Assembly (NCBI GenBank): GCA_002841945.1 | Contig: PHBI01000113.1 | Coordinates: 1 to 53,882 of the forward strand | Origin: Deltaproteobacteria bacterium HGW-Deltaproteobacteria-14 | Lineage (GTDB): Bacteria; Myxococcota_A; UBA9042; PHBI01 | Direction: 5' to 3' | DNA length: 53,882 nt | In this document: positions 1 through 6,783 of the stretch, piece after piece | Position numbering within the stretch: the stretch's first letter is position 1 | Layout: each line of letters begins with the position of its first letter | Translations under genes and position numbers: made by a program | The notes under the pieces: generated by a model | The model's database searches: none | What the model was told of the DNA's origin: nothing | What the model saw: only the letters and a program-made list of their open reading frames with translations

Positions 1-28
1 CTTGGCGCCGGGCTAACCGGACACCGCG

Positions 29-146
29 ATGCAGTTCTCAAAGTATTGTTCCAACGCCTTCTGACCCCGGACCAACCTTGCGGTTGGAACGCGACCGTCG
101 TGCGCTAGAGCCCGACTTGACTTCCTGCTATCCAGTTTTCAAGGAG
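29..146 (-). promoter_or_regulatory. rRNA operon leader with two boxA-like antitermination motifs
   Basis: Read on the minus strand, 146-127 is CTCCTTGAAAACTGGATAGC and 50-29 contains ACTTTGAGAACTGCAT. Both match the boxA-type core (CTTTGAgAACT) found in rRNA leaders and spacers of many bacteria. Between them, 87-72 folds into a perfect 6-bp hairpin, CCAACC-GCAA-GGTTGG, with a GNRA-type tetraloop. No rRNA sequence itself is inside the window, so the first rRNA (presumably 16S) would start left of position 1. The link to rRNA is inferred from the motifs and from the promoter just upstream. Confidence 0.65.
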
Positions 147-214
147 CGACGGCTTAAGCCGCCCTCGCTCTGCGGGGGCCCTTTCTGAGGGGCCGTTCCG
201 TCGAGCGCCGCGAG

Positions 215-252
215 ACTCTACTCGCTTTTTTTTCGGCGTCAAGCCTTTTTTT
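215..252 (-). promoter_or_regulatory. rRNA-type promoter reading leftward
   Basis: On the minus strand a -35 TTGACG (242-237) is followed after 16 bases by a -10 TAGAGT (220-215). A run of seven A (252-246) lies just upstream of the -35, like an UP element, and an eight-A run fills the spacer. The sequence after the -10 is a GC-rich discriminator (CTCGCGGCG), typical of stringently controlled stable-RNA promoters. It leads into the boxA-containing leader, which supports an rRNA operon outside the window. Confidence 0.6.
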
Positions 253-501
253 GAGGCCGTCTCGCCGTTCCCCGGGTCGCTGCGCGTTGCGTCGCGTCGG
301 GAAGGCGGACTTTAGTCATGGCCGGTGGGATGTCAACCATCGTTGTGAGGGGCCCTCGCTCTTTTTTGGAACCCATCATTGAATGCTGTGCAGTTGCAGG
401 CGTCTGAGCCCGCTGGTGTCGCGCGCGTGAACGGGCGCGGCCGTGCGGGGTGCGGGCCGGCAGGGGATCCGGTACGCTCTCCGCGAGACCGAGGACGTGT
501 G

Positions 502-1137
502 ATGACCAAGCAGCTCGCGACCGCTCTGATCCTGCTCGCCAGCGTCTGGGCCTGGCCGGGCGTAGACGCCCACGCTGCCCCGGGCACGATCATGATCGTC
601 GAGGGGCAGGCTGGCTACACGATGGGCAGCGTGTTCTCCGAGGGGCCTGACGGCTTCGGTGCACGGGTGACCCTCGGGGTCGGCGGTAAGTTCAAGGGTT
701 GGCCGACCCGCTTCTACGGCATCGCGAACATCACCACGGCGTCCCTGGGCGGCACGATCGGGAGCGGGATCGACCGCGCGGAGACGTCGCGATCTTGGTT
801 CTCCTACTCGTTCGGGATCCGGATGCTGAGCCCGGTCGCGCGCAACCTCCGCTTCCTGGCGGACATCTCGCTCGGCCGCGCGCTCGTCGACAGCTCCGCC
901 ACGGTGCTCGCGGGGTCGGAGCGCTACCAGACCCAGGACGACGCCCTCCTCGTCGAGATCGGGGTGGGGCTCCAGTACCGCCTCGCGCTCAACGTCTCGA
1001 TCGGCGCGCGGGTCGATGTCGCGATCCCGACCAACCTCGACTCGTTCGATCTGCTCGGGGAGCTCGCGGGGTCGCCGTCGACCGATGGGGGGCTGATGAA
1101 CCCGTCGTTCCTCCTCACCGTGACCCTCCACCTCTAG
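502..1137 (+). CDS. Secreted outer-membrane beta-barrel-like protein
   Basis: A 211-residue protein with an N-terminal signal peptide (hydrophobic stretch, cleavage after AHA near residue 24). The rest alternates polar and hydrophobic residues, is Gly-rich and ends in LTVTLHL, as outer-membrane beta-barrels do. The ATG at 502 is preferred over an in-frame ATG at 379 because it has a GAGG ribosome site 7-8 bases upstream and begins directly with the signal peptide. It lies 15 bp upstream of the next gene and is probably cotranscribed with it. No specific family is recognised; porin-like barrel is an inference from sequence texture. Confidence 0.75.
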   Translation: MTKQLATALILLASVWAWPGVDAHAAPGTIMIVEGQAGYTMGSVFSEGPDGFGARVTLGVGGKFKGWPTRFYGIANITTASLGGTIGSGIDRAETSRSWFSYSFGIRMLSPVARNLRFLADISLGRALVDSSATVLAGSERYQTQDDALLVEIGVGLQYRLALNVSIGARVDVAIPTNLDSFDLLGELAGSPSTDGGLMNPSFLLTVTLHL

Positions 1138-1152
1138 CGCGGAGGCGCAGCC

Positions 1153-2316
1153 ATGATCTCCTACCGCCCCCTCGTACAGCGCCTCCTGATCGGGACCTTC
1201 GCCCTCGCCGTCTGCGTGGCGCTTGGCGTGCGGAGCCGGACCACCCAGGCGTCGCCGTGGGTGAAGTCCGAGTTCAAGGGTCCGGCGCGGGCCGCCCTGA
1301 CGGTCCACGACAGCGTGCGCCCCAACGTGAACGAGGCGCCCCTGCCCTTCGACGTCTTCGCGGCGACGACCTACGGGACCGAGGTGTCGAGCTTCGGCCA
1401 CGGGATCTTCCTCAAGACGACGTTCCCGATCCCGTACACCGAGGACAAGGCCGTCCTCATCGTCGACATCGATCGCAGCAACAGCCGGACGCGCTGGGCG
1501 GGAGCGGAGTCGGCTCACATCCGCGGTCGCTACTACACGGTCGCGGCGCGCTCGGGGGAGGTCTACTTCGACGCTCACAGCACCAGCGGCGAGATCCAGC
1601 TCGAGAAGATCGCGATCGCCGCGGAGTCGATCGGCTTCCGGATCCGGGGCTTCCTCGAGTTCACCGATCCGGGCGACGATCGGATCATGGACACCGAGGA
1701 CGACGGCGTCACCGAGATCGAGCTGGTGTTCGAGACCATCCCGCCGCCCGAGTCCATCGCCGCTGGCCTCCCCGAGCCCTCGCCGCTGCCCACGGTCGAC
1801 TACTGTGAATGGCCGGACTGCTACGAGGATCCCGGCTACTACTATGATCCTTATGATGCGTACTACGATCCATCGTGCGGGAACTCGAGCGTCGGCTACA
1901 GCTACTACGACTACGACGACGGGACCGGGTGCGGCGGCGGAGACACCGTCGTAGACGGCAGCGATCCGGTCGACGACAGCGACTGGGACACCGACAGCAG
2001 CAGCGGGTGCGACTCGACGAGCAGCGACAGCAGCTACTACGACGACTCGTCCTCCGACGGCTGCGACGGCTCCTCGTCGAGCTCGTCGAGCTCGGACGGC
2101 TGCAGTGACTCCTCGTCGTCGAGCTCGAGCGGCTGCGGCGACAGCTCCTCGTCGAGCTCGAGCGGCTGCGGCGGCAGCGGGTGCGAGGGCGACACCTTCG
2201 ACGAGTCCACGCCCCCCCACGAGACCCAGACCCTCAAGCTCGATGGCCTCCTCGGTTGGGGGCCGATGCTCCTGCTATTCGGCCTGGTGCTCGCGATCCA
2301 CCGGCGGCGCGACTGA
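1153..2316 (+). CDS. Exported Ser/Cys/Tyr-rich protein with C-terminal membrane anchor
   Basis: A 387-residue protein with an N-terminal hydrophobic export segment (about residues 9-26). A folded-looking domain of unknown family follows (about 35-200). Residues about 216-345 are low complexity: first Tyr/Asp-rich, then runs of Ser broken by GC or DGC units. The C-terminus has one hydrophobic helix (LLGWGPMLLLFGLVLAI) followed by HRRRD. This Cys-containing spacer, helix and basic end resemble C-terminal sorting signals of the GlyGly-CTERM or MYXO-CTERM kind, though the exact signature is not met. GGAGG lies 8 bases before the ATG. Likely surface-exposed; function unknown. Confidence 0.8.
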   Translation: MISYRPLVQRLLIGTFALAVCVALGVRSRTTQASPWVKSEFKGPARAALTVHDSVRPNVNEAPLPFDVFAATTYGTEVSSFGHGIFLKTTFPIPYTEDKAVLIVDIDRSNSRTRWAGAESAHIRGRYYTVAARSGEVYFDAHSTSGEIQLEKIAIAAESIGFRIRGFLEFTDPGDDRIMDTEDDGVTEIELVFETIPPPESIAAGLPEPSPLPTVDYCEWPDCYEDPGYYYDPYDAYYDPSCGNSSVGYSYYDYDDGTGCGGGDTVVDGSDPVDDSDWDTDSSSGCDSTSSDSSYYDDSSSDGCDGSSSSSSSSDGCSDSSSSSSSGCGDSSSSSSSGCGGSGCEGDTFDESTPPHETQTLKLDGLLGWGPMLLLFGLVLAIHRRRD

Positions 2317-2344
2317 TCGTCGCGACGTCGCGATCCATCGCGGA

Positions 2345-2374
2345 TTGACACGGGTGAAGCGCGGTTCGTAGCTT
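2345..2374 (+). promoter_or_regulatory. Candidate promoter for the 2450 lipoprotein gene
   Basis: TTGACA (2345-2350), an 18-base spacer and TAGCTT (2369-2374). It sits in the 133-bp gap after the Ser-rich protein gene and points at the lipoprotein gene. The -35 is a perfect match; the -10 is of the TAGNNT form seen at other promoters in this window. Confidence 0.45.
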
Positions 2375-2449
2375 ACCGGCGGTCCGGCGGCGCGCCCGCT
2401 GCGCGTCCCCGGGCGACGTCACGGCCCGCGGGGCCGCTCGGAGCGCACC

Positions 2450-3892
2450 ATGACCGCCAAGATCGCTCGTCTCCTCCTCCCGCTCACGATCGCCTGGCTC
2501 GCCGCCTGCAGCGGCGACACCACCAAGCCCGAGGACGACACCCTCACCAGCGACGGTACGGTCGACCTCGACTCCGACGCCGACGGGGAGACGCCGTTCG
2601 ATCCGTGGGCGGCGCCCGCCGAGACCGACGACTGGCGCGTGCTCTTCAACTACCGCCCACGCCCCGGACAGCCGGGCGTCAACGAGCTCTATATCGTCGA
2701 TCCGGACGGAGAGAACCTGCGCAAGCTCACCGACTTCGCCAAGCTCGACGTCGAGGGCCTGTCCTGCGAATACGGCTGCTTTCCGTCGCCGGACCTGCAG
2801 TGGATCGCGGTCGCGGACGGGCCGCCGGACGCGAACGGAGGCTTCAGCCTCAAGCTCGGGAAGTTCAACAGCGCGCTCGAGGTCCAGATCTTCAAGGGCG
2901 TCACGATCCCGGGCGTCATCGACTTCAAGTTCGCCGGGACGCGGATGTTCTACTCGACCACGGGGACGTGCTCCGGGCCGAGCTGCCAGTACGACTTCTA
3001 CGTCGTGAACCTCGATCAGAACGTGAACGACCGCATCAACTTCATGACCTTCCCGCCGACCGACATCGTCGGCGACAGCACCTACAAGGGCCACTTCAAG
3101 GTGAGCTCCGACGGCAAGAACCTGGTGATGCTGCAGACGACCATTCGCAGCACCGCCGTCTACCTGTGGCGGGACGGCACCGGCGTGGTGAAGCTCGACT
3201 TCATCTGCAAGTACGGCACCGAGGGCGACTGCAGCGGCACCGGCAGCGAGTACAGCGACCTCGACCCGGTCGCGATCAGCCCCGACAACCGCTACATCGT
3301 GTTCTTCACGTTCTCCGACCGCTGGCAGCGGGCGCGCATCTACGACACCCAGAACCCGAACGACGTACGCCTCGCGGTGCTCGCGAGCGTCCCCAACGGC
3401 CTCTACGTCGAGCACGTCTGCGACGCCGGCGCGCTGGCGGACTGGCAGTGGCAGCGCGTGATCGGCGATCCGGTGTTCTCGCCCGACGGCGACGAGGTGA
3501 TGTTTCTGACGAAGACCACCTGCACCGCGGACGGGACGCCGCCCAAGAAGGAGCTGACCAACATCTACCGCGTCAAGCTCGACACCCTGCTGTCGGGCAA
3601 GACCCTGACCGCGGACGACGTGTTCAACGTCACCAACAACCCGCCTGGCGACGTCACGGCCAACCACGTGACGACCGGCTTCGCGCTGAGCCCGGACGGC
3701 GCGACGATGGTCTTCTCTGCGACCCCGGCCTTCGATCAGAGCGGGGGCCGGATCGGCGACGGGACCTCGCGCCAGCGTGGCGACCGCGAGCTCATGCGTC
3801 TGCGCGTCGACGGCGAGGGCTTCGCCCAGATGACCAACGATCTGAAGGTCACCGCCGAGTCGCCGATGATGGTCCCGCCTGCGGCGCAGTAG
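2450..3892 (+). CDS. Lipoprotein with TolB/PD40-like beta-propeller repeats
   Basis: A 480-residue protein starting with a lipoprotein signal peptide; the lipobox LAAC places the lipidated Cys near residue 20. An acidic Asp/Thr-rich linker follows (about 25-50). The body holds several WD40-like PD40 repeats, recognised by ISPDNRYIVF, FSPDGDEVMF and LSPDGATMVF and by NELYIVDPDG near the start. In TolB-type proteins these blades form a periplasmic propeller for protein contacts. There is no TolB N-terminal domain, so a specific Tol role is not implied. The gene probably has its own promoter at 2345 and is followed by the palindromic repeat that separates it from the convergent etfA. Confidence 0.8.
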   Translation: MTAKIARLLLPLTIAWLAACSGDTTKPEDDTLTSDGTVDLDSDADGETPFDPWAAPAETDDWRVLFNYRPRPGQPGVNELYIVDPDGENLRKLTDFAKLDVEGLSCEYGCFPSPDLQWIAVADGPPDANGGFSLKLGKFNSALEVQIFKGVTIPGVIDFKFAGTRMFYSTTGTCSGPSCQYDFYVVNLDQNVNDRINFMTFPPTDIVGDSTYKGHFKVSSDGKNLVMLQTTIRSTAVYLWRDGTGVVKLDFICKYGTEGDCSGTGSEYSDLDPVAISPDNRYIVFFTFSDRWQRARIYDTQNPNDVRLAVLASVPNGLYVEHVCDAGALADWQWQRVIGDPVFSPDGDEVMFLTKTTCTADGTPPKKELTNIYRVKLDTLLSGKTLTADDVFNVTNNPPGDVTANHVTTGFALSPDGATMVFSATPAFDQSGGRIGDGTSRQRGDRELMRLRVDGEGFAQMTNDLKVTAESPMMVPPAAQ

Positions 3893-3925
3893 CCGCGGCG
3901 CACGACGACAGTCCCGAGGTACGAG

Positions 3926-4109
3926 ACGGCCCCGTCGGCGAAGCCGACACATCTCCCCCGCGTCAGCGGGGGCGATGAAGGCGGCAGGGGAAAGCGAGCG
4001 AGGGGCGCCTGGAACCGGCTCACCCTGTAGGTTCCCGTCGCGGGCTGAGGCTGCGAAGCCCGCGACGGGATGGGTGAGCCGTTCCACGGAGGCGCCCCGA
4101 GCGAGCGCT
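3926..4109 (-). repeat. Interspersed palindromic repeat, copy 1
   Basis: About 185 bp that align, in reverse orientation, with 36529-36723. A perfect 13-bp inverted repeat (4034-4046 with 4057-4069, 10-base loop) is nested in an outer inverted repeat (GGCGCCTGGAACC-type arm 4004-4025 with 4072-4096). A small hairpin GTCGGC-GAA-GCCGAC lies at 3934-3948. It fills the gap between the convergent lipoprotein gene and etfA and could also stop transcription in both directions. It encodes nothing convincing. Confidence 0.7.
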
Positions 4110-4118
4110 TCCAGACAA

Positions 4119-5093
4119 TCAGCCGCGGGCGGCCTTCAGCTTCTCGGTCAGCTCGGGGAGCGTCTTGAACGCGTCCGCGACGAGACCGTAGTCGGCGACC
4201 TGGAAGATCGGCGCGTCGGCGTCCTTGTTGATCGCCACGATCGTCTTCGAGTTCTTCATGCCAGCCAGGTGCTGGATCGCGCCCGAGACCGCGACGGCGA
4301 TGTAGAGCTTCGGCGCGACGACCTTGCCCGTCTGACCGATCTGCATGTCGTTGGGGACCTCCTCCCAGGAGTCGACCACGGCGCGGGTCGCGCCGATGGC
4401 GGCGCCGAGGGCGTCGGCGAGGGGGTTCATCATGTTCCAGAAGGTCGGGCCGTCCTTGAGCCCGCGCCCGCCGGTCACGATGACGTCGGCCTCGGTCAGC
4501 TCGGGACGCTCGGACTCCGTGGCGTCGAAGCTCACGAAGCGCGCCGCGACCTCGCCGCCGTCCGCGGCGACCGAGACGATCGGGCTCTGTCCGCCCGTCG
4601 CCGCGGCGACGTCGAAGTCCGAGGTGCGGACGCTGACGACCGTCTTGGCGGTCTTGGAGCGCACCGTGGCCATGACGTTGCCCGCGTACATCGGACGCTG
4701 GAAGAGCACCTCGTCGCCCTCCGCCAGGCCGACGCAGTCGGCGACCATGCCCGCGCCCAGCGCCGCGGCGACGCGCGGCAGGAGATCCTTGCCGGTGGTG
4801 CCGGCGGTCGAGATCACGTAGCTCGCGCCTGCCTTGTCGGCCAGGGCGACGACCGCCTTGGTGTACGGCTGAGCGAGGTAGTCGGCGAACGCGGGGCCGT
4901 CGACCACGAAGACCGACCCGGCGCCGTAGCCCTGGAGCTCGGCGGCGACGCCAGCGACGCCGCCACCGACGACGCCGAGATCGAACCCGCCGCCGACCTT
5001 GGCCGCGATCTGCTTGGCCAGGGTGATTGCAGCGAGCGTGCCCTTCTTGAGGGCGCCGGCGTGATGCTCGGCGATAACGAGTATGTTGGACAT
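4119..5093 (-). CDS. etfA: Electron transfer flavoprotein, alpha subunit
   Basis: 324 residues. The C-terminal FAD domain has the signature run GQTGKVVAPKLYIAVAVSGA followed by IQHLAGM and the DYGLVAD segment, all diagnostic of EtfA. The protein partners EtfB and passes electrons from acyl-CoA dehydrogenases to ETF:quinone oxidoreductase. The start ATG is 13 bp after the etfB stop and has a strong GGAGGAGAGG ribosome site. It is the last gene of the fadR-etfB-etfA operon. Its stop is 10 bp from the palindromic repeat. Confidence 0.97.
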   Translation of the reverse strand: MSNILVIAEHHAGALKKGTLAAITLAKQIAAKVGGGFDLGVVGGGVAGVAAELQGYGAGSVFVVDGPAFADYLAQPYTKAVVALADKAGASYVISTAGTTGKDLLPRVAAALGAGMVADCVGLAEGDEVLFQRPMYAGNVMATVRSKTAKTVVSVRTSDFDVAAATGGQSPIVSVAADGGEVAARFVSFDATESERPELTEADVIVTGGRGLKDGPTFWNMMNPLADALGAAIGATRAVVDSWEEVPNDMQIGQTGKVVAPKLYIAVAVSGAIQHLAGMKNSKTIVAINKDADAPIFQVADYGLVADAFKTLPELTEKLKAARG

Positions 5094-5106
5094 GAACCTC
5101 TCCTCC

Positions 5107-5868
5107 TTAGAGCACGCGGGCTTCGTTCTTCAGCTTGGCGACCAGCTCGTCGACCGACTCGACCAGCGCGCCGGCTTGGCGCTTGGGCGGCTCCTCGAGG
5201 CGCACGACCTCGATCTTGAGCGCGGTGTCGTCGACCCCGAGGTCGTCGAGGTCCATCACGGCGATGGTCTTGCGGCGCGCCTTCATGATGTCGGGCAGCT
5301 TGGCGTAGCGCGGCGTGTTGAGCCGCAGGTCCGCCGTGATGACGCCCGGCAGCGTGATGGCGATGGTCTCGAGCCCGCCGTCGACCTCGCGGGTGACGAC
5401 CGCCTCGCTGGCGTCCTCGTCGATCGTGATCGCGGAGGCGAAGCACGCCTGTGGGAGACCGAGATACTCGGCCAGGAGCTGGCCGACCTGGTTGTTGTCA
5501 CCGTCGACGGCCTGCTTGCCGAGGATGAACAGATCGACGTCACCCTCCTCCTTGTAGACCGCGGCCAGGATCCGCGCCGCGAGGTCGGAGTCGAGGTCCT
5601 GGTCCTCGACCTCGACGCGGATGGCGCGGGCGGCCCCCATGGCGAGCCCGGCGCGGATGGTCTGATCGGTGTCGTCACCGCCGATCGTCACGATCACGAC
5701 CTCGGCGTCGTGTTCCTCGGCGATCTGCAGCGCCGCCTCGAGGGCGTTCTCGCAGAACGGGTTGGCTTTGTACTCGACGGACTCGGTGTTAACAGCCGAG
5801 CCGTCGGCCGTGAGCTTGATGCGTGCGTCGGGGTCGATGACACGCTTGAACGCGACCAGGACTTTCAC
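5107..5868 (-). CDS. etfB: Electron transfer flavoprotein, beta subunit
   Basis: 253 residues, the usual EtfB length, when started at the GTG at 5868 (VKVLVAFKRVIDPDARIKL). That start has GGAGG 6 bases upstream; an upstream in-frame ATG at 5982 would overlap the regulator gene and lacks family similarity. The AMP-binding signature region is present, with GIDG-equivalent KQAVDGDNNQVGQLLAEYLG. EtfB binds AMP and docks with dehydrogenases. It lies 14 bp after the TetR-family gene, so the three genes form one operon. Confidence 0.96.
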   Translation of the reverse strand: MKVLVAFKRVIDPDARIKLTADGSAVNTESVEYKANPFCENALEAALQIAEEHDAEVVIVTIGGDDTDQTIRAGLAMGAARAIRVEVEDQDLDSDLAARILAAVYKEEGDVDLFILGKQAVDGDNNQVGQLLAEYLGLPQACFASAITIDEDASEAVVTREVDGGLETIAITLPGVITADLRLNTPRYAKLPDIMKARRKTIAVMDLDDLGVDDTALKIEVVRLEEPPKRQAGALVESVDELVAKLKNEARVL

Positions 5869-5882
5869 GTGGGGTCCTCCAG

Positions 5883-6476
5883 CTAGTTGGCGTGGGGCCT
5901 CGTCACGAGGCCGGAGAGAAAGAGATCGACGGTCTGCTCGCAGGCGTCGCTGAGCGACGACTGGCGACGGCCCATGGCCCACTCGAGGGCGAGCTCGTCG
6001 ATGGCCCCGAAGAACGCCCGGGCCGCCAGGCGGGGGTTGAGGCGGGACGAGAACGCGCCGTGCGCCTGCCCCTCCTCGACGATGTGTGCGATCATGGCGA
6101 GGTAGCGGCCAAACGGCTTCAGGTCCGTGTTCCGCATGAACTTGCTCGACTGGCGCAGCTCGACGGTGATGACCTCGGCGAGCGCGCGGCTCTCTGCGAC
6201 GGAGTCGAAGTGGACTCGGGCGAAGGTCGACAGCCTCTCGATCGGGTCCACGATGTCGGCGAGCGCGTCCTCCTGACGGCGGAGGATCTCGTCGATGGAG
6301 TCGACGAAGACCTGGATGAGGATGTCATCCTTGTTCTTGAAGTAGAGGTAGATGGTGCCGTCGGCGACCCCGGCTTCCTTCGCGACCTGAGACACCTTGG
6401 AGTTGTAGAATCCGAACTGGGCGAAGACCTGCACCGCCGCGTCCAAGATGCGTCGCCGTTTGTCGGGTTGAGCCAT
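5883..6476 (-). CDS. fadR: TetR-family repressor of the FadR (YsiA) type
   Basis: 197 residues from the ATG at 6476. The N-terminal TetR helix-turn-helix (about 10-55) carries QVAKEAGVADGTIYLYFKNK, which is close to the Bacillus subtilis FadR sequence in my memory. The ligand domain also shares VELRQS and FGAIDE motifs. In Bacillus this repressor binds long-chain acyl-CoA and controls beta-oxidation genes, including etfBA. Here it is the first gene of an etfBA operon. A FadR-type operator lies at 6492-6509, so autoregulation is likely. An upstream ATG at 6506 is rejected because it would sit inside that operator and the first transcribed bases. Confidence 0.88.
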   Translation of the reverse strand: MAQPDKRRRILDAAVQVFAQFGFYNSKVSQVAKEAGVADGTIYLYFKNKDDILIQVFVDSIDEILRRQEDALADIVDPIERLSTFARVHFDSVAESRALAEVITVELRQSSKFMRNTDLKPFGRYLAMIAHIVEEGQAHGAFSSRLNPRLAARAFFGAIDELALEWAMGRRQSSLSDACEQTVDLFLSGLVTRPHAN

Positions 6477-6491
6477 GCGCTGGGCCGCCTG

Positions 6492-6509
6492 TGAATGAAG
6501 CACCATTCA
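6492..6509. promoter_or_regulatory. FadR-type operator
   Basis: TGAATGAAGCACCATTCA has perfect 6-bp inverted arms (TGAATG/CATTCA) around a 6-base spacer. It closely follows the operator consensus I recall for Bacillus FadR (TGAATGA-N4-TCATTCA), with one arm base changed. It lies just after the predicted transcription start of the fadR-etfBA promoter, where a bound repressor would block initiation. Confidence 0.65.
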
Positions 6510-6517
6510 GCGGTCGC

Positions 6518-6547
6518 AAGCTAGCATACGATGGAGGCGAGACTCAA
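6518..6547 (-). promoter_or_regulatory. Candidate promoter of fadR-etfBA
   Basis: On the minus strand TTGAGT (6547-6542), an 18-base spacer and TAGCTT (6523-6518). The predicted start near 6511 falls directly before the FadR-type operator. The same -10 hexamer is seen at the 2345 promoter. Confidence 0.4.
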
Positions 6548-6655
6548 GCGCCTATCACGGCGAGACGGGCTTGCCGCGCGCGTCAGCGGGGACGCGGCGG
6601 CCTGGGCCGGGCCAACGGCGCGGCGTGCCCGGTCGGCGGGGGCGTTCGGTATGCC

Positions 6656-6684
6656 TTGACGCCCTCCGGGCGACCCTCGACAAT
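6656..6684 (+). promoter_or_regulatory. Candidate promoter of the receiver/DUF4388 gene
   Basis: TTGACG (6656-6661), a 17-base spacer and GACAAT (6679-6684). It is about 100 bp before the 6784 start, in the region shared with the divergent fadR operon. The remaining intergenic sequence 6548-6655 shows nothing else clear. Confidence 0.4.
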
Positions 6685-6783
6685 CGAGGCGCCCAACGGC
6701 CGGGTACGGCACGGGGAGACGACGCCCCGCCCAGCGACGCCGGGCGGCGTGACACCGCGACGCGGTAACAGGAGCCGGTGCTG

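Noticed and set aside
29..146. tRNA or 16S sequence inside the leader
   Set aside because: No cloverleaf or conserved 16S 5' sequence; only boxA-like motifs and a short hairpin.
376..2220. Long minus-strand frame of 614 codons opposite the first two genes
   Set aside because: Low-complexity Arg/Val/Ala sequence with no family; it mirrors the third-position GC of the real plus-strand genes, which have signal peptides and ribosome sites.
5868..5982. Longer etfB start at 5982
   Set aside because: It would overlap the fadR 3' end; GTG at 5868 has a good ribosome site and fits the EtfB N-terminus.
6548..6655. Further copy of the interspersed palindromic repeat
   Set aside because: GC-rich with short dyads, but no alignable match to copies 1 and 2.
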